Positions 1 to 10,934 of a DNA stretch of 32,193 nucleotides are shown here, piece after piece. The stretch lies in NCBI RefSeq assembly GCF_000764645.1, contig NZ_JRGK01000265.1, positions 1-32,193 of the forward strand. The letters are read 5' to 3'. Positions within the stretch are counted from its first letter, which is position 1; every line of letters starts with the position of its first letter. A model generated the notes under the pieces. That model did not search any database and had not been told where the DNA came from. It saw only the letters and a list, made by a program, of their open reading frames with translations. The position numbers and the translations under genes are program-made. Source of the DNA: Aeromonas finlandensis. GTDB lineage: Bacteria; Pseudomonadota; Gammaproteobacteria; Enterobacterales; Aeromonadaceae.

Positions 1-742
1 GGCCTGCCATCGCATCCGCCAGCCAGGTTTGCAGCGGCAGCTGGGCCGATTTGCCGACCGCACCACCCAAGAGCATCAGGCAGGCCAGTGACAGGGCAGG
101 GGAGCCCTCGGCAAACATGGTTGGCGCACGAACCAGCAGCTCGTGGATATTGAGGGTGCCCAGCTCCCGGTAAAGGATAAAGAGGCCGATGGCGAGGAAG
201 ACATCACCCACCCGGGTCACGATAAAGGCCTTGAGGGCCGCCGCGCCGTTGTTGCGATCCTTGTAGTAGAAGCCGATCAGCAGGTAGCTGCACAGCCCCA
301 CACCTTCCCAGCCGAGGTAGACAAATAGCAGGTCATCGGCCAGCACCAGAAACAGCATGCTGGCGATAAAGAGGTTGGTGTAGGTGAAGAAGCGGGAGTA
401 GCCCTCTTCCCCGCGCATATACCAAGAGGCGAACAGGTGGATGAAGAAACCCACCCCGGTCACCACCCCCAGCATGGTCAGCGACAGGCCATCCAGTGCC
501 AGAGAGAAGCTCGGGGTAAAGTTGCCCACCGCCATCCATTGCCACAGGCGCTGGACATAGACGCCCCCCTCGGGCGGGTTGCCCAAAAAGTCGATGCCGA
601 CCCAGAGTGTGGTGAGGGCCGACAGGCCAATGGAGCCCACCCCGATCAGTGCCGAGGTACGCTCGCCAAACCGGCCGAGGGAGAAGGCCAGCACCAGCCA
701 TCCCAGCAGCGGAAATAGAAAAGTCAGATATAAGAGGCTCAT
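1..742 (-). CDS. nuoL: NADH-quinone oxidoreductase subunit L (partial, N-terminal part)
   Basis: This is the large antiporter-like membrane subunit of complex I, which carries one of the proton channels and the long lateral helix in other species. About 247 N-terminal residues are visible; the rest lies beyond the left edge. The protein starts [20 protein letters not shown] and continues with hydrophobic helices, including the family stretches [39 protein letters not shown] and [19 protein letters not shown], then [18 protein letters not shown]. The start codon at 742 overlaps the nuoK stop by 4 nt (ATGA), which implies translational coupling. The ORF at 333-701 is a shifted shadow of this gene. 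The identification rests on family motifs plus the operon position after nuoK. Confidence 0.95.
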   Translation of the reverse strand, partial: MSLLYLTFLFPLLGWLVLAFSLGRFGERTSALIGVGSIGLSALTTLWVGIDFLGNPPEGGVYVQRLWQWMAVGNFTPSFSLALDGLSLTMLGVVTGVGFFIHLFASWYMRGEEGYSRFFTYTNLFIASMLFLVLADDLLFVYLGWEGVGLCSYLLIGFYYKDRNNGAAALKAFIVTRVGDVFLAIGLFILYRELGTLNIHELLVRAPTMFAEGSPALSLACLMLLGGAVGKSAQLPLQTWLADAMAG

Positions 743-1047
743 CCGCGCATCTCGCTCACAGTGTCCACGTTCAGGGTGTGGTAACGACGATAGAGCAGCA
801 GTAACAGGGCGAGGCCGATACTGGCCTCTGCTGCCGCCAGAGAAATCACCAAGATGTACATGATCTGGCCATCGGCCTGGGCCCAGCGGCTACCCGCCAC
901 CACAAACGCCAGTGCCGAGGCATTCATCATGATCTCGATACTCATCAGGATGTAGAGCAGGTTGCGGCGGATCAGCAGACCGCACAAGCCGATGCAGAAG
1001 AGCACCGCGGCCAGCAGGAGGCCGTGCTCCATTGGGATTCCATTCAT
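739..1047 (-). CDS. nuoK: NADH-quinone oxidoreductase subunit K
   Basis: This is a small inner-membrane subunit of complex I, equivalent to mitochondrial ND4L, with three transmembrane helices within 102 residues. The family stretch [20 protein letters not shown] contains the conserved membrane glutamate (Glu near residue 37) involved in proton translocation. A second conserved acidic residue is in [20 protein letters not shown], around residue 72. The length matches the family (about 100 residues). The start overlaps the nuoJ stop by 4 nt and the stop overlaps the nuoL start by 4 nt. Confidence 0.97.
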   Translation of the reverse strand: MNGIPMEHGLLLAAVLFCIGLCGLLIRRNLLYILMSIEIMMNASALAFVVAGSRWAQADGQIMYILVISLAAAEASIGLALLLLLYRRYHTLNVDTVSEMRG

Positions 1048-1595
1048 TGCTGACCTCCTTCTTGTGCAGAGCGGGATGCGGAGCGCGGGACGGAGAGCAC
1101 TTCACCGCTCTTGTCTTCCCGACCCAAGTGATAGGCGGTCACCAGACCGGCCAGCAGCAGGATGGAGGCGAGCTCCACTGCCAGCACATAGGGGCCAAAG
1201 AGCTCGACCCCGACCTGCTTGGCGGTCACCTCAGTCACCCCGATAAGGCCCCCGGTCACCCCGAGAATGCCGTGGGCCAGAAAGCCCAGCAGCACCAGCG
1301 AGAGCAGGCCAGGGCCTACCCAGGTCATGGGGGTGAGCCAGTTTTTCTCCTGCGTCTGGGCACTCCCCAGGTTCAGCATCATCACCACAAACACGAACAG
1401 CACCATGATGGCGCCAGCGTAGACGATCACCTGCAGAGCGCCGGCAAAGGCTGCGCCCAGGCAGAAGAAGATCATGGCCACGGCGATGAGGGAGATGATG
1501 AGATTGAGCAGCGCATGCATGGGATTGCTGGTGCTGATCACCCGCAGCGTGCTGTAAATGGCCACCAGGGCCGAGGCATAAAATGCCAGTTCCAT
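1044..1595 (-). CDS. nuoJ: NADH-quinone oxidoreductase subunit J
   Basis: This is a membrane subunit of complex I (ND6 equivalent), 183 residues with five predicted helices. The conserved stretch [20 protein letters not shown] is the ND6-type pi-bulge helix region. An in-frame ORF extends upstream to 1655, but I chose the ATG at 1595 ([10 protein letters not shown]). It is preceded by a good Shine-Dalgarno sequence (GAGGAG), and the longer version would overlap nuoI and add a non-hydrophobic N-terminus. It follows nuoI after 10 nt and overlaps nuoK by 4 nt. Confidence 0.95.
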   Translation of the reverse strand: MELAFYASALVAIYSTLRVISTSNPMHALLNLIISLIAVAMIFFCLGAAFAGALQVIVYAGAIMVLFVFVVMMLNLGSAQTQEKNWLTPMTWVGPGLLSLVLLGFLAHGILGVTGGLIGVTEVTAKQVGVELFGPYVLAVELASILLLAGLVTAYHLGREDKSGEVLSVPRSASRSAQEGGQQ

Positions 1596-1605
1596 GATTG
1601 ACTCC

Positions 1606-2148
1606 TCAGGGCAGCAGGCTCTTGACATCGATGGGTTTGGCTTCGTTTTCGGCATCCCCTTTCGGTTTGCCGTCGATGGCCATCCCGCTCATGCGATAGA
1701 AGTTGTAGTCCGGGTATTTGCCGGGCCCGCTGATCAGCAGATCCTCCTTCTCGTACACCAGATCCTGGCGGCGATACTCACCCATCTCGAAATCCGGCGT
1801 CAGCTGGATAGCGGTAGTGGGGCAAGCCTCTTCGCACAGGCCGCAGAAGATGCAGCGAGAGAAGTTGATGCGAAAGAACTCCGGATACCAGCGACCATCT
1901 TCCCGCTCGGATTTTTGCAGCGAGATGCAGCCGACCGGGCAGGCGACCGCGCAGAGGTTGCAGGCTACGCAGCGCTCGTCCCCGTCGGGGTCACGGGTCA
2001 GCACGATGCGACCGCGGTAGCGGGGGGCCGCATAGACTGCCTCTTCCGGATAGTTGAGGGTTTCACGGGGCCGCCAGGCATGGGAGAAGACCATGGCCAG
2101 ACTGCGTAACTGGGTGCCGACACCCTGAATAATGCTAACAATTTTCAT
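1606..2148 (-). CDS. nuoI: NADH-quinone oxidoreductase subunit I (two 4Fe-4S clusters)
   Basis: This is a peripheral-arm subunit of complex I that carries clusters N6a and N6b and passes electrons from NuoG towards NuoB. Both ferredoxin motifs are intact: [12 protein letters not shown] (Cys60, 63, 66, 70) and [12 protein letters not shown] (Cys99, 102, 105, 109). The length of 180 residues matches the E. coli protein. An N-terminal amphipathic segment (about residues 1-25) fits membrane contact with NuoH. It starts 10 nt after the nuoH stop and ends 10 nt before nuoJ, so it is co-transcribed with them. Confidence 0.97.
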   Translation of the reverse strand: MKIVSIIQGVGTQLRSLAMVFSHAWRPRETLNYPEEAVYAAPRYRGRIVLTRDPDGDERCVACNLCAVACPVGCISLQKSEREDGRWYPEFFRINFSRCIFCGLCEEACPTTAIQLTPDFEMGEYRRQDLVYEKEDLLISGPGKYPDYNFYRMSGMAIDGKPKGDAENEAKPIDVKSLLP

Positions 2149-2158
2149 ATTGAGTGCC

Positions 2159-3127
2159 TCACTGCGTACTTATCAGTACAACTGCCGCAGTGACCAGCAT
2201 ATTGATCAGGGTCAGCGGCAAGCAGACTTTCCAGCCAAACGACATCACCTGGTCAAAGCGCGGGCGAGGCAGGGAGGCCCGCAGCAGGATGAAGAACACC
2301 ATGAAACAGGCGGTCTTCAGGGCAAACCAGATGAAGGGGGGCAACCAGGGGCCGTGCCAGCCACCGAAGAAGAGGGTCACGATGAGGGAAGAGACCAGCA
2401 CGATGCCGATATATTCGCCCACGAAGAAGAGACCCCACTTCATCCCCGCATACTCGATGTGATAGCCGTCGGCGAGCTCCTGCTCGGCTTCCGGCTGATC
2501 GAACGGGTGACGGTGGGTAACGGCAACACCGGCAAACAGGAAGGTGACAAAGCCCAGGATCTGGGGCACCACGTTCCACAAGTCTGCCTGTGCCTCGACG
2601 ATATCCCGCAGGTTGAAACTGCCGGTCTGGATCACAATCCCCATCAGGGATAGCCCGAGAAACACCTCGTAGGAGAGGGTCTGGGCCGAGGCGCGCAAGC
2701 TGCCAAGCAGGGAGTATTTGTTGTTGCTCGACCAGCCGGCGAACAGCACCGCATAGACCGCCAGCCCCGCGATGGCCAGGATGTAGAGCAGCCCCACATT
2801 GAGATCCGCCACGCCCCAGGTGGGGGTGATGGGCACCACCGCAAACGCCAGAATAAAGGCAGTGAAGGCGATGATGGGGGCCAGGATAAAGATCCGCCGA
2901 TCAGCGAACGGCGGGATCCAGTCCTCCTTGAAGAACATCTTGATCATGTCGGCGGCCAGCTGGAGCAGGCCAAACGGCCCCACCCGGTTGGGGCCGTAGC
3001 GATCCTGCCACAGGGCCAGCAGACGGCGCTCGATGAAGCTCATGAAGGCGCCTGCCCCCACGATCCCCACCAGCACGATCAGTGCCTTGCCCACCTCCAG
3101 CAACAGATCGATCAGCGACTCGCTCAT
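2159..3127 (-). CDS. nuoH: NADH-quinone oxidoreductase subunit H
   Basis: This is a membrane subunit of complex I (ND1 equivalent) that forms most of the quinone access chamber between the membrane and peripheral arms. The protein has 322 residues and about eight helices. Family signatures are visible: the N-terminal loop [20 protein letters not shown], and [20 protein letters not shown] followed by the acidic loop after [20 protein letters not shown] and [18 protein letters not shown]. The start overlaps the nuoG stop by 4 nt. Nothing unusual was noticed. Confidence 0.97.
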   Translation of the reverse strand: MSESLIDLLLEVGKALIVLVGIVGAGAFMSFIERRLLALWQDRYGPNRVGPFGLLQLAADMIKMFFKEDWIPPFADRRIFILAPIIAFTAFILAFAVVPITPTWGVADLNVGLLYILAIAGLAVYAVLFAGWSSNNKYSLLGSLRASAQTLSYEVFLGLSLMGIVIQTGSFNLRDIVEAQADLWNVVPQILGFVTFLFAGVAVTHRHPFDQPEAEQELADGYHIEYAGMKWGLFFVGEYIGIVLVSSLIVTLFFGGWHGPWLPPFIWFALKTACFMVFFILLRASLPRPRFDQVMSFGWKVCLPLTLINMLVTAAVVLISTQ

Positions 3128-5880
3128 GCGATCACCTCCTGCAGGTTAGTGATTGAGGCTTGTTGCAGGGCCGTTGGCAGGCCGTTCACCCCAAGGGGGA
3201 GCCCCACCAGACCGGCGCTCAGCTGTGCACTAAGACGCAGGCGCAGTTGCCAGTGGCTACCGCCCCAGGAGAATGAGACCTGACTGCCCCCATGGAGGGC
3301 CAGACGCTGTGCATCTGCCGGATTTAGCACCAGCTCGGGTTCGTTCATCCGGGCCTGAATGACCGGGCTGCGGGCCGACAGCTCCTCGCCGCCAAACAGC
3401 TGGGCATAATTGACCACCTGCAGTGCCTCTGCGGCCTTGAAGGGGGCGGGGATAGTGGTGAACCAGCCGAGCGGCTCCTTGCCTTCTGCCTGCGGGTCTG
3501 TTGCTTCCAACAGACGGCGACCCGGATCGCCAGCACGCAGATGACCACCGACTTCATCCTGGAACTTGTTCCAGGCGGAGGGGGAGTTCCAGCCCGGTGC
3601 CCAGGCAAAGGGCACCTGCGGCATGTTCTGGCGGGCACCGGCATACCCTTCCATGGAGAAGTTGAAGGGGGAGTCGGGATCTTGCGCCACCCGTGGCTCG
3701 CTGACGTTCTGATCTGCCAGCATGGAGGTGCGACCGCTGTAGCGGTGCGGCTCGCGTGCCAGGCGCATGCCACGGATGCGCAAGCCCGCGTTGGGCGCTG
3801 CTTCCAGCATGGTGGCCAGCAGCGGATGGCTGGAGGCGCAAGCGTGGCTGATCTGATCGAAGTTCTGCCAGCGTAGCGGCTTGTGCTCGAGCGCCCCTTG
3901 CAGCGCAGCCAGCCAGCGCCACCCTTCACGCACCTGAATGTCGGCGTTGTAGAAGGCGGGCGAATAGACCTGGAAGAAGCGCTGGGCGCGCCCTTCCATA
4001 TTGACCAGGGTGCCATCGGCCTCGGCAAAACTGGCCGCAGGCAGCACCAGATCAGCCTTGTTGGCGGTCAGGGTCGCCTGATGGTCGATGACCAGCAGGT
4101 GCTGCAGCCGGGCCAGCGCTGCGTCCACACGGTTGCGCGGTGCGCGGCGGTAGAGATCGTTCTCCAGAGTGACCAGTGCCAGCCCCTCTTGGGCCTCGAT
4201 ACGCTCAAGGGCAGCTTCAAGCGGCTTGTCTGACAATGTTTGAGCGCCCAGCATGGCCAGACCCAGCGAGTTGGCCTCCTGACCAACCAGCGCGATGCTG
4301 GCTTCCAGGCCTCGGCTTTTCAGGGCGCGGGCAATGTTGCTGGCTGCGTCGACCAATGCCACATCGCGGGCACTGGAGCCTGCAATGATGAGCGGCTTTT
4401 TGGCGTTGCCCAGCAGCTCGGCCCAGCGAGCCGCTTGTGCCTGCTGCTCGGGACTGAGATCGGTCACGGCCGGTGCGGCCGGGTCGAGCAGATTGGCGAT
4501 GGCAAAGCCTAGGCGCGCCTGATCGGCGTAAGGAGAGTGCAGTTTGTCGGCAGCTACGTCATCGAGACGGGTGGTGTCGAGACTGGTGATGAGCAGCGGA
4601 TAGCGCTCGTTCTGACCCAGAGTCTGCACAGCGGCAACCTGCCACAGGTCGACCTTCATTTTGCGGGCCAGCTCGCGGGCCTTGCCCTTGACGGCTTGAC
4701 GCAGGGCCAGCGCAATTCGAGCCGCACTCATGGTGACATCTTCACCGAGTACCAGAATGGCGTCGGCCTCTTCCATGTCCCGCAGGCTCGGGGTCGGCAC
4801 GCCACCCTGTTGCAGGATCTGCAGCATCTTCAGCTGACAGGCCCATTCGGCCTGCTCGACGCCTGCGTAGAAGTTGCCTTCACCCACCAGCTCGCGCAGG
4901 GCAAAGTTGCTCTCCAGCGAGGCGCGGGGCGAGCCGATGCCGATGAGGCCACTGGCGGTGCGCAGGGCATCGGCGGCGCGGTTGAGGGCGCCATCGACCG
5001 TGATGGTCAGCTGGTCGTTGCCATCTTTGAGCAGCGGCTGGCGCGGGCGGTCCGCCAGATTGACGTAGCCATAGCCAAAGCGGCCACGGTCACAGAGGAA
5101 GTAGTGGTTGAGGCTGCCGTGGAAGCGGTTCTCGATACGGCGCAGCTCGCCATAACGCTCACCCGGGCTGATGTTGCAGCCCACGGAACATTGCTGGCAG
5201 ATGCTGGGGGCAAACTGCATGTCCCACTTGCGGTTGTATCGCTCGGAGTGGGTCTTGTCGGTGAAGACGCCGGTGGGGCAGACCTCCACCAGGTTGCCGG
5301 AAAATTCGCTCTCCAGCGTGCCATCTTCGACCCGGCCGAAATAGACGTTGTCGTGGGCACCGTAGACCCCGAGATCCTCGCCCCCGGCATAATCCTTGTA
5401 ATAGCGGACGCAGCGGTAGCAGGCGATGCAGCGGTTCATCTCGTGACCGATGAAGGGGCCCAGCTCCTGATTCTGGTGGGTGCGTTTGGTGAAACGGTAG
5501 CGACGGCTGTTGTGGCCGGTCATCACCGTCATGTCCTGCAGGTGGCAGGCGCCGCCCTCTTCGCACACCGGGCAGTCGTGGGGGTGGTTGGTCATCAGCC
5601 ACTCCACCACGCTCTTGCGAAATTCTTTAGCCTCTTCATCCTCGATGGCGATGTAGCTGCCATCGGTGGCCGGGGTCATGCAGGACATGACCAGACGACC
5701 GCGCTTGTCATCGGCATTCTGATACTGTTTCACCGCACACTGGCGGCAGGCGCCAACGCTACCCAGCGCCGGATGCCAGCAGAAATAGGGGACGTCCAGA
5801 CCCAGCGACAGACAGGCTTGCAACAGGTTATCTGCCCCGTCTACCTCGTACTCTTTGCCGTCTACATAAATGGTTGCCAT
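3124..5880 (-). CDS. nuoG: NADH-quinone oxidoreductase subunit G
   Basis: This is the largest peripheral-arm subunit of complex I (918 residues), which relays electrons through several iron-sulfur clusters. The N-terminal 2Fe-2S domain has Cys34, Cys45, Cys48 and Cys67. Next comes the His/Cys 4Fe-4S motif in [17 protein letters not shown] (about residues 101-114), then a CIACYRC...CPTG ferredoxin-like motif. A further set, CQQCSVGC plus a later Cys in FLCDRGR, matches the extra N7 cluster found in E. coli NuoG. The remainder is a molybdopterin-oxidoreductase-like fold without a cofactor. It starts 41 nt after the nuoF stop and overlaps nuoH by 4 nt. Long plus-strand ORFs across it are antisense shadows. 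Confidence 0.97.
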   Translation of the reverse strand: MATIYVDGKEYEVDGADNLLQACLSLGLDVPYFCWHPALGSVGACRQCAVKQYQNADDKRGRLVMSCMTPATDGSYIAIEDEEAKEFRKSVVEWLMTNHPHDCPVCEEGGACHLQDMTVMTGHNSRRYRFTKRTHQNQELGPFIGHEMNRCIACYRCVRYYKDYAGGEDLGVYGAHDNVYFGRVEDGTLESEFSGNLVEVCPTGVFTDKTHSERYNRKWDMQFAPSICQQCSVGCNISPGERYGELRRIENRFHGSLNHYFLCDRGRFGYGYVNLADRPRQPLLKDGNDQLTITVDGALNRAADALRTASGLIGIGSPRASLESNFALRELVGEGNFYAGVEQAEWACQLKMLQILQQGGVPTPSLRDMEEADAILVLGEDVTMSAARIALALRQAVKGKARELARKMKVDLWQVAAVQTLGQNERYPLLITSLDTTRLDDVAADKLHSPYADQARLGFAIANLLDPAAPAVTDLSPEQQAQAARWAELLGNAKKPLIIAGSSARDVALVDAASNIARALKSRGLEASIALVGQEANSLGLAMLGAQTLSDKPLEAALERIEAQEGLALVTLENDLYRRAPRNRVDAALARLQHLLVIDHQATLTANKADLVLPAASFAEADGTLVNMEGRAQRFFQVYSPAFYNADIQVREGWRWLAALQGALEHKPLRWQNFDQISHACASSHPLLATMLEAAPNAGLRIRGMRLAREPHRYSGRTSMLADQNVSEPRVAQDPDSPFNFSMEGYAGARQNMPQVPFAWAPGWNSPSAWNKFQDEVGGHLRAGDPGRRLLEATDPQAEGKEPLGWFTTIPAPFKAAEALQVVNYAQLFGGEELSARSPVIQARMNEPELVLNPADAQRLALHGGSQVSFSWGGSHWQLRLRLSAQLSAGLVGLPLGVNGLPTALQQASITNLQEVIA

Positions 5881-5921
5881 ACAACTTCCCTGAAACCTGT
5901 TTTGTGAAATCGGTGGTTCTG

Positions 5922-7307
5922 TTACCAGCGCTCGCCCAGCAGATTGGGCTGGATCCCTTTGACCGGCTTGCGGTTATCACCGCTGCCTTTGATCCCGGCC
6001 TCGAATTCGGAGCGGAAATATTTGATGGCGCTGGCCAGCGGCTCGACGGCGCCCGGTGCGTGGGCGCAGAAGGTCTTGCCCGGGCCAAGGAAGCCGCAGA
6101 GTTGTTCCAGAGTCGCCAGATCACCGGATTGCCCTTCGCCACGCTCCAGTGCCCGCAGCAGTTTGACGCTCCAGGGCAGGCCGTCGCGGCAGGGCGTGCA
6201 CCAGCCGCACGATTCGCGGGCGAAGAACTCTTCCATGTTGCGCAGCAGACTCACCATGCTGATGGAGTCATCCACCGCCATGGCGAGGCCAGTCCCCATC
6301 CGGGTGCCTACCTTGCCGATACCGGCGGTATACATCTGGGCATCGAGGTGCTCTGGCAGCAAGAAACCGGTGCCAGCGCCGCCCGGTTGCCAGGCTTTCA
6401 GGCGATAGCCGCTCTTCATGCCACCGGCGTAGTTTTCAAACAGCTCGCGGGCGGTGATGCCAAAAGGCAGCTCCCAGACGCCCGGGTTGTTCACCTTGCC
6501 GGAGAAGCCCATCAGCTTGGTGCCATGATCTTCCGAGCCCGGCAGCGCCAGCCCGTGATACCAGGCCACCCCGTTGCCGATGATGGCGGGCACGTTGCAG
6601 AGGGTTTCGACGTTGTTGACGCAGGTGGGTTTGCCCCAGACACCGGAGACCGCGGGGAAGGGGGGTTTGGCGCGCGGGTTGGCGCGGCGCCCTTCCAGCG
6701 AGTTGATCAGCGCCGTCTCTTCACCACAGATGTAGCGACCGGCGCCGGTGTGGACGAACAGCTCGAAGTCAAAGCCGGACCCCAGAATGTTCTTGCCCAG
6801 CAGACCGGCGGCCTTGGCTTCTTCCACTGCACGGCGCAGGTGGATGGCGGCATCCACGTATTCGCCGCGCAGAAAGATATATCCGCGATAGGCTTTGAGC
6901 GCCCGGGCACTGATGATCATCCCTTCGATCAGCAGATGGGGCAGTTGTTCCATCAGCAGGCGATCTTTCCAGGTGTTGGGCTCCATCTCGTCGGCGTTGC
7001 AGAGCAGGTAGCGGATGTTCATGCTCTCGTCTTTGGGCATCAGCCCCCACTTCACGCCAGTGGGGAAGCCCGCGCCGCCACGTCCCTTGAGACCGGCATC
7101 CTTGACGGTGTTGACGATATCAAGAGGACTCATCTGGCCGAGCGCCTTGCGGGCGGCTTCATAGCCCTGTTTGGCCTGATACTCCTCCAGCCACACCGGC
7201 TGACCGTCATCCCGCAGCCGCCAGGTGAGCGGGTGGGTTTCGGCCGCACGCGGGGTGCGGTTGGCGGTGCCAAGAGAGGCGAGGATCTTGTTCTGCGGCA
7301 GGCTCAT
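5922..7307 (-). CDS. nuoF: NADH-quinone oxidoreductase subunit F (NADH/FMN binding)
   Basis: This is the NADH-oxidising subunit of complex I. It binds NADH and FMN and holds cluster N3. The glycine-rich nucleotide loop [10 protein letters not shown] is at residues 75-84. The 4Fe-4S ligands are in [11 protein letters not shown] (Cys367, Cys370, Cys373), with the distal Cys414 in [10 protein letters not shown] second FMN-site stretch, [14 protein letters not shown], lies near residue 190. The length of 461 residues is typical or slightly long. The start overlaps the nuoE stop by 4 nt (ATGA). The 479-residue plus-strand ORF covering the same DNA is an antisense shadow. Confidence 0.97.
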   Translation of the reverse strand: MSLPQNKILASLGTANRTPRAAETHPLTWRLRDDGQPVWLEEYQAKQGYEAARKALGQMSPLDIVNTVKDAGLKGRGGAGFPTGVKWGLMPKDESMNIRYLLCNADEMEPNTWKDRLLMEQLPHLLIEGMIISARALKAYRGYIFLRGEYVDAAIHLRRAVEEAKAAGLLGKNILGSGFDFELFVHTGAGRYICGEETALINSLEGRRANPRAKPPFPAVSGVWGKPTCVNNVETLCNVPAIIGNGVAWYHGLALPGSEDHGTKLMGFSGKVNNPGVWELPFGITARELFENYAGGMKSGYRLKAWQPGGAGTGFLLPEHLDAQMYTAGIGKVGTRMGTGLAMAVDDSISMVSLLRNMEEFFARESCGWCTPCRDGLPWSVKLLRALERGEGQSGDLATLEQLCGFLGPGKTFCAHAPGAVEPLASAIKYFRSEFEAGIKGSGDNRKPVKGIQPNLLGERW

Positions 7308-7846
7308 GGGTAAGCCTCCAGGGTTTTCAGCAATGTCACCGGATCGAGGCCGCCATAGGTGTCGTCATCGATCATGATGGCAGGCCCCTTGTCGCAGTTG
7401 CCAAGGCAGCAGACCGGCAGCAGGGTGAAGCGGCCATCGGGGGTGGTTTGACCGGGGGCAAGGTTCATCACCTCCTTGAGACCGGCCATCAGCTCTTCAT
7501 GGCCATTGATGTAGCAGACCATGCTGTCGCAGACGCGGATGATGTGGCGCCCTACCGGCTGGCGGAAGATCTGGCTATAGAAGGTGGCTACCCCCTCCAC
7601 GTCGCTGGCAGGAATGCCGAGCTCGGCCGCGATGGCGTGAATGGCGCCGTCGGGTACCCAGCCTCTGGCCTGCTGCACGATCTTGAGCGCTTCAATACTG
7701 GCGGCGCGGGGATCTTCGTAGTGGTGTTTCTCGTGTTCGATGGCATCGCGTTCAGCCTGGCTCAGAACGAAGTCGCTCTGTTTGCTGCTGCATGCCCCTT
7801 GCCCCTGTGGGGTCTGATTATTGTGACACTGACATTGCTGGCTCAT
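7304..7846 (-). CDS. nuoE: NADH-quinone oxidoreductase subunit E (2Fe-2S)
   Basis: This thioredoxin-like 2Fe-2S subunit (cluster N1a) pairs with NuoF in the NADH dehydrogenase module. The four cluster ligands are present in [14 protein letters not shown] (Cys106, Cys111) and [12 protein letters not shown] (Cys147, Cys151). The core is very close to E. coli NuoE from about residue 28 onwards. The protein is 180 residues against about 166 in E. coli. The excess is an N-terminal extension with three cysteines (5, 7 and 19) and many Gln/Asn residues, so the start site could be debated. The gene is separated from nuoCD by 80 nt containing a strong hairpin. Confidence 0.96.
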   Translation of the reverse strand: MSQQCQCHNNQTPQGQGACSSKQSDFVLSQAERDAIEHEKHHYEDPRAASIEALKIVQQARGWVPDGAIHAIAAELGIPASDVEGVATFYSQIFRQPVGRHIIRVCDSMVCYINGHEELMAGLKEVMNLAPGQTTPDGRFTLLPVCCLGNCDKGPAIMIDDDTYGGLDPVTLLKTLEAYP

Positions 7847-7888
7847 GACTTGACCTTTGGTGGCTTGTCCTTTTACTGCTCGTCCGGC

Positions 7889-7924
7889 GATCCCAATTCC
7901 CGGCCATGGCCGGGAGGCGGGATC
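7889..7924 (-). repeat. Intercistronic hairpin between nuoCD and nuoE
   Basis: The core is an 18-base perfect palindrome at 7898-7915 (TCCCGGCCATGGCCGGGA). It is enclosed by a second stem, GATCCC at 7889-7894 with GGGATC at 7919-7924, leaving short internal loops. It lies 2 nt downstream of the nuoCD stop codon and about 40 nt upstream of the nuoE start. No U-tract follows on the minus strand, so it is more likely an RNA-stability or pausing element than a terminator. This is a sequence observation only. Confidence 0.6.
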
Positions 7925-7926
7925 AC

Positions 7927-9732
7927 TTAACGGTCCACATCCGACATAACGAAATCGATACTGCCCAGATAGACGATGAGGTCCGACACCATGCTGCCCT
8001 TGATCACCGAGGGGATCTGCTGCAGGTGAGCAAAGCTCGGGGTGCGGATCCGGGTCCGGTAGCTCATGGTTGAGCCATCGCTGGTCAGGTAGTAACTGTT
8101 GACGCCCTTGGTCGCCTCAATCATCTGGAACGATTCGGCTGCCGGCATGACCGGGCCCCAAGACACTTGCAGGAAGTGGTTGATCAGGGTCTCGATGTGC
8201 TGCAGCGTGCGCTCTTTGGGCGGCGGAGTGGTCAGCGGGTGATCCGCCTTGAATGGCCCCTCCGGCATGTTCTTCATGCACTGCTCGATGATGGAGAGGC
8301 TTTGGCGGATCTCCTCGATGCGAACGGTGGCGCGATCATAGGCATCGCCGTTGCTGCCGACCGGCACTTCGAAGTCGAATTGATCGTAACCGGAGTAGGG
8401 ACGCCACTTGCGCACGTCGAAGTTGAGGCCGGTGGCGCGCAAGCCTGCACCCGTAGTGCCCCAGGCCAGTGCCTGTTCGGTGGTGTAGGCGGAGACCCCG
8501 ATAGTACGACCACGCAGAATGCTGTTGCGCATCGCGGCTTTCTCGTAATCCATCAGCCGCTTGGGCAGCCAGCTCAGCAGGTTGTCCTGGATCAGACGTT
8601 GCCATCCGTTGGGCAGGTCGTGGGCAACACCGCCGATGCGGAACCAAGCCGGATGCATGCGGGCGCCGGTGATCGCTTCGATGATGGTGTAGATCTTCTG
8701 CCGGTCGGTGAAGGTGAAGAAGACCGGCGTCATGGCCCCCACGTCCTGGATATAGGTACCGAGGAACAGCAGGTGGCTCTGGATGCGGAACAGCTCCGCC
8801 ATCATCACCCGGATCATGTCGACCCGCTGCGGTACCTTGATGCCAGCCAGCTTCTCGACCGCCAGCACATAGGGGAGGTTGTTCATCACCCCGCCCAGAT
8901 ACTCGACCCGGTCGGTATAGGGGATATAGCTGTGCCAGGACTGGCGCTCGCCCATCTTCTCGGCACCGCGATGGTGGTAGCCGATGTCGGGCACGCAGTT
9001 GCGGATCTCCTCGCCATCGAGCTGCAACACCAGCCGGAAGGCGCCGTGGGCAGAGGGGTGGTTGGGGCCGAGGTTGAGGAACATGTAGTCCTCGTTCTCG
9101 TTGCCGCGGGCCAGACCCCACTCTTCCGGTTTGAACAGCAGGTTCTCCTGCTCCATGTCCTGCTTGGCAGCATCGAGCATGAAGGGATCGAATTCGGTGG
9201 CACGCGCCGGGTAATCCTTGCGCAGCGGGTGACCCTGCCAGCTCTTGGGCATCATGATGCGGGTCAGGTGAGGGTGCCCATCGAAGGTGATGCCCATCAG
9301 ATCCCACACTTCCCGCTCGTACCAGTTGGCATTGGGGAAGTGGTTGGTGATGGTGGGCAGATGCAGGTCACTTTCGGCCAGCGCTACTTTCAACATCACA
9401 TCGGCGTTACGGTCGATGGAGATGAGGTGATAGAAGACGGTGAAGTCGCTCTGGGGCAGACCGTCGCGATGGCTGCGCAGCCGCTCGTCGGTGGCGCTGA
9501 GATCAAACAGCATCACAAACGGGGAGGGCACCTTGCGCAAAAAGCCCATCACATCCTGCAGCAGTTCGCGGGGAAGCCAGACTACTGGCACGCCGGTGCG
9601 CGTGGTCTGCACGGTGAAGTGCTCGGCCCCGAAGTGGGCAAACAGTTCGCCAATGACTTTGGCATCCTGGTGGTCGCTGGGCTGCCACTGAGCCATGGCG
9701 TAATTGCTGGGAAAATCACGAGTCAGTTTCAT
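7927..9732 (-). CDS. nuoCD: NADH-quinone oxidoreductase fused subunit C/D
   Basis: This is a single 601-residue polypeptide combining NuoC (about residues 1-190) and the 49-kDa-type NuoD (about 205-601), the fused arrangement known from E. coli and relatives. The NuoC part shows [20 protein letters not shown] followed by HPLRKDYPA. The NuoD part shows [40 protein letters not shown] and the C-terminal [19 protein letters not shown]. The protein forms much of the quinone site with NuoB and NuoH. The start lies 2 nt after the nuoB stop. Large plus-strand ORFs here (such as 8167-9822) are antisense shadows. Confidence 0.98.
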   Translation of the reverse strand: MKLTRDFPSNYAMAQWQPSDHQDAKVIGELFAHFGAEHFTVQTTRTGVPVVWLPRELLQDVMGFLRKVPSPFVMLFDLSATDERLRSHRDGLPQSDFTVFYHLISIDRNADVMLKVALAESDLHLPTITNHFPNANWYEREVWDLMGITFDGHPHLTRIMMPKSWQGHPLRKDYPARATEFDPFMLDAAKQDMEQENLLFKPEEWGLARGNENEDYMFLNLGPNHPSAHGAFRLVLQLDGEEIRNCVPDIGYHHRGAEKMGERQSWHSYIPYTDRVEYLGGVMNNLPYVLAVEKLAGIKVPQRVDMIRVMMAELFRIQSHLLFLGTYIQDVGAMTPVFFTFTDRQKIYTIIEAITGARMHPAWFRIGGVAHDLPNGWQRLIQDNLLSWLPKRLMDYEKAAMRNSILRGRTIGVSAYTTEQALAWGTTGAGLRATGLNFDVRKWRPYSGYDQFDFEVPVGSNGDAYDRATVRIEEIRQSLSIIEQCMKNMPEGPFKADHPLTTPPPKERTLQHIETLINHFLQVSWGPVMPAAESFQMIEATKGVNSYYLTSDGSTMSYRTRIRTPSFAHLQQIPSVIKGSMVSDLIVYLGSIDFVMSDVDR

Positions 9733-9734
9733 GG

Positions 9735-10409
9735 TCAGATCTCATCCGGCGTGCGCAGGTTGGTCACATTGATCCGTTCGCCGCGCTTGCGCTCTTTTTC
9801 GGCCTGCATCTGGGGACGGTAGATCCCCTGATCGCCCACCACCCAGGAGAGAGGGCGGCGCTCTTTGCCGATGGAGTCCTGCAGCAGCATCAGGGCTTGC
9901 AAAAAGGCTTCGGGACGGGGCGGGCAACCCGGAATGTAGACGTCGACCGGCAGGAACTTGTCCACTCCCTGAACTACGGAATAGATGTCATACATGCCGC
10001 CGGAGTTGGCACAGGCGCCCATGGAGATCACCCACTTGGGTTCGAGCAGCTGTTCATACAGGCGCTGGATGACCGGCGCCATTTTGATGAAGGGGGTCCC
10101 TGCAATCACCATGAAATCGGCCTGACGCGGCGAGGCACGGATAACTTCGGCGCCGAAGCGGGCCACATCGTGGGGGGAGGTGAAGGCGGTACACATCTCT
10201 ACGTAGCAGCAGGAGATACCGAAGTTGTAAGGCCAGAGGGAGTTTTTACGGCCCCAGTTGACTGTGTCTTGCAGCACCTCCTCGAGACGGCCCATCATGA
10301 TGCCGCGCGTCGCTTCTTGCGCCAGTGGGTCATCGACGGTCTGGCGCTGCTCCTGGGGGTAGCGCTCAACGGGTGCATCCGGGTCAATCCGGGTCAGGGT
10401 GTACTTCAT
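9735..10409 (-). CDS. nuoB: NADH-quinone oxidoreductase subunit B (cluster N2)
   Basis: This subunit carries the terminal 4Fe-4S cluster N2, which donates electrons to ubiquinone. All four ligands are present: the tandem Cys67-Cys68 in [11 protein letters not shown], Cys133 in [10 protein letters not shown] and Cys162 in [11 protein letters not shown]. These sit four residues later than in E. coli (63, 64, 129, 158), consistent with the slightly longer N-terminus of this 224-residue protein. It follows nuoA after 29 nt and is almost contiguous with nuoCD. Confidence 0.98.
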   Translation of the reverse strand: MKYTLTRIDPDAPVERYPQEQRQTVDDPLAQEATRGIMMGRLEEVLQDTVNWGRKNSLWPYNFGISCCYVEMCTAFTSPHDVARFGAEVIRASPRQADFMVIAGTPFIKMAPVIQRLYEQLLEPKWVISMGACANSGGMYDIYSVVQGVDKFLPVDVYIPGCPPRPEAFLQALMLLQDSIGKERRPLSWVVGDQGIYRPQMQAEKERKRGERINVTNLRTPDEI

Positions 10410-10438
10410 GGTGCAACCTCAAGGAAAGGGTCTAGGGT

Positions 10439-10843
10439 TCAATCAGTTTTTTTATCGTTCAGCTGCTGCTTGCGTGGCGACCAATCCAAGGCTCCGATGC
10501 GCCACAGGTAGATAAGGCCGATGAGCAGCAAACCGATGAAAATGGTGGCTTCAATAAAGCCGACCCAGCCACTTTCCCGAACGGAGACAGACCAGGCGAA
10601 GAGATAGAGCGCCTCGACATCGAAGATGACGAAGAACATGGCGACCAGATAAAACTTGGCGGAGAAGCGCAGGCGGGCACTGCCAACTGAATCGATACCG
10701 GATTCGAAGGGTCTGTTTTTGGTGCGACCGTAGGCGCGTCCACCGAGCAAAGCGGCAAGTCCAATCATCCCCAAGCAGATACAGATGGCTGCGATGATAT
10801 AGATAGCAAACGCCCAATGTTGAACAGCAATATCAGCAAACAT
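10439..10843 (-). CDS. nuoA: NADH-quinone oxidoreductase subunit A
   Basis: This is the first gene of the nuo operon and encodes a 134-residue membrane subunit of complex I (ND3 equivalent). Three transmembrane helices are visible. The conserved loop after helix 1 includes [20 protein letters not shown], followed by [17 protein letters not shown], which contains the conserved acidic residues of the ND3 family. The ATG at 10843 is preceded on its strand by an AGGGA element about 9 nt away. The promoter region lies immediately upstream. Confidence 0.97.
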   Translation of the reverse strand: MFADIAVQHWAFAIYIIAAICICLGMIGLAALLGGRAYGRTKNRPFESGIDSVGSARLRFSAKFYLVAMFFVIFDVEALYLFAWSVSVRESGWVGFIEATIFIGLLLIGLIYLWRIGALDWSPRKQQLNDKKTD

Positions 10844-10894
10844 ATAGGTTTTCCCTAACCGAATTAATCACGCAATGTAACAATGATGTCACGC

Positions 10895-10903
10895 ATTATG
10901 ACA
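10895..10903 (-). promoter_or_regulatory. nuoA: Candidate nuo promoter (extended -10 element)
   Basis: Read on the minus strand, TGTCATAAT combines an extended -10 TGn motif with CATAAT, a 5/6 match to TATAAT. A start near 10888 would give a leader of about 45 nt to nuoA. No good -35 hexamer is at the right distance, which is acceptable for an extended -10 promoter. A second possibility nearer the gene is GTGACA (10887-10892) with ATTAAT (10863-10868) at an 18-bp spacing. No start site has been mapped, so both are candidates. Confidence 0.35.
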
Positions 10904-10934
10904 CTTTCATACTGATTTACATGTCGTTTTTAGG

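Noticed and set aside
4537-5907. 456-codon plus-strand ORF opposite nuoG
   Set aside because: It is an antisense shadow; the nuoG frame carries all cluster ligands.
5874-7313. 479-codon plus-strand ORF opposite nuoF
   Set aside because: It is antisense to an unmistakable nuoF, has no domain and results from the high GC content at codon third positions.
8167-9822. 551-codon plus-strand ORF opposite nuoCD
   Set aside because: It is an antisense shadow of nuoCD with no recognised motif.
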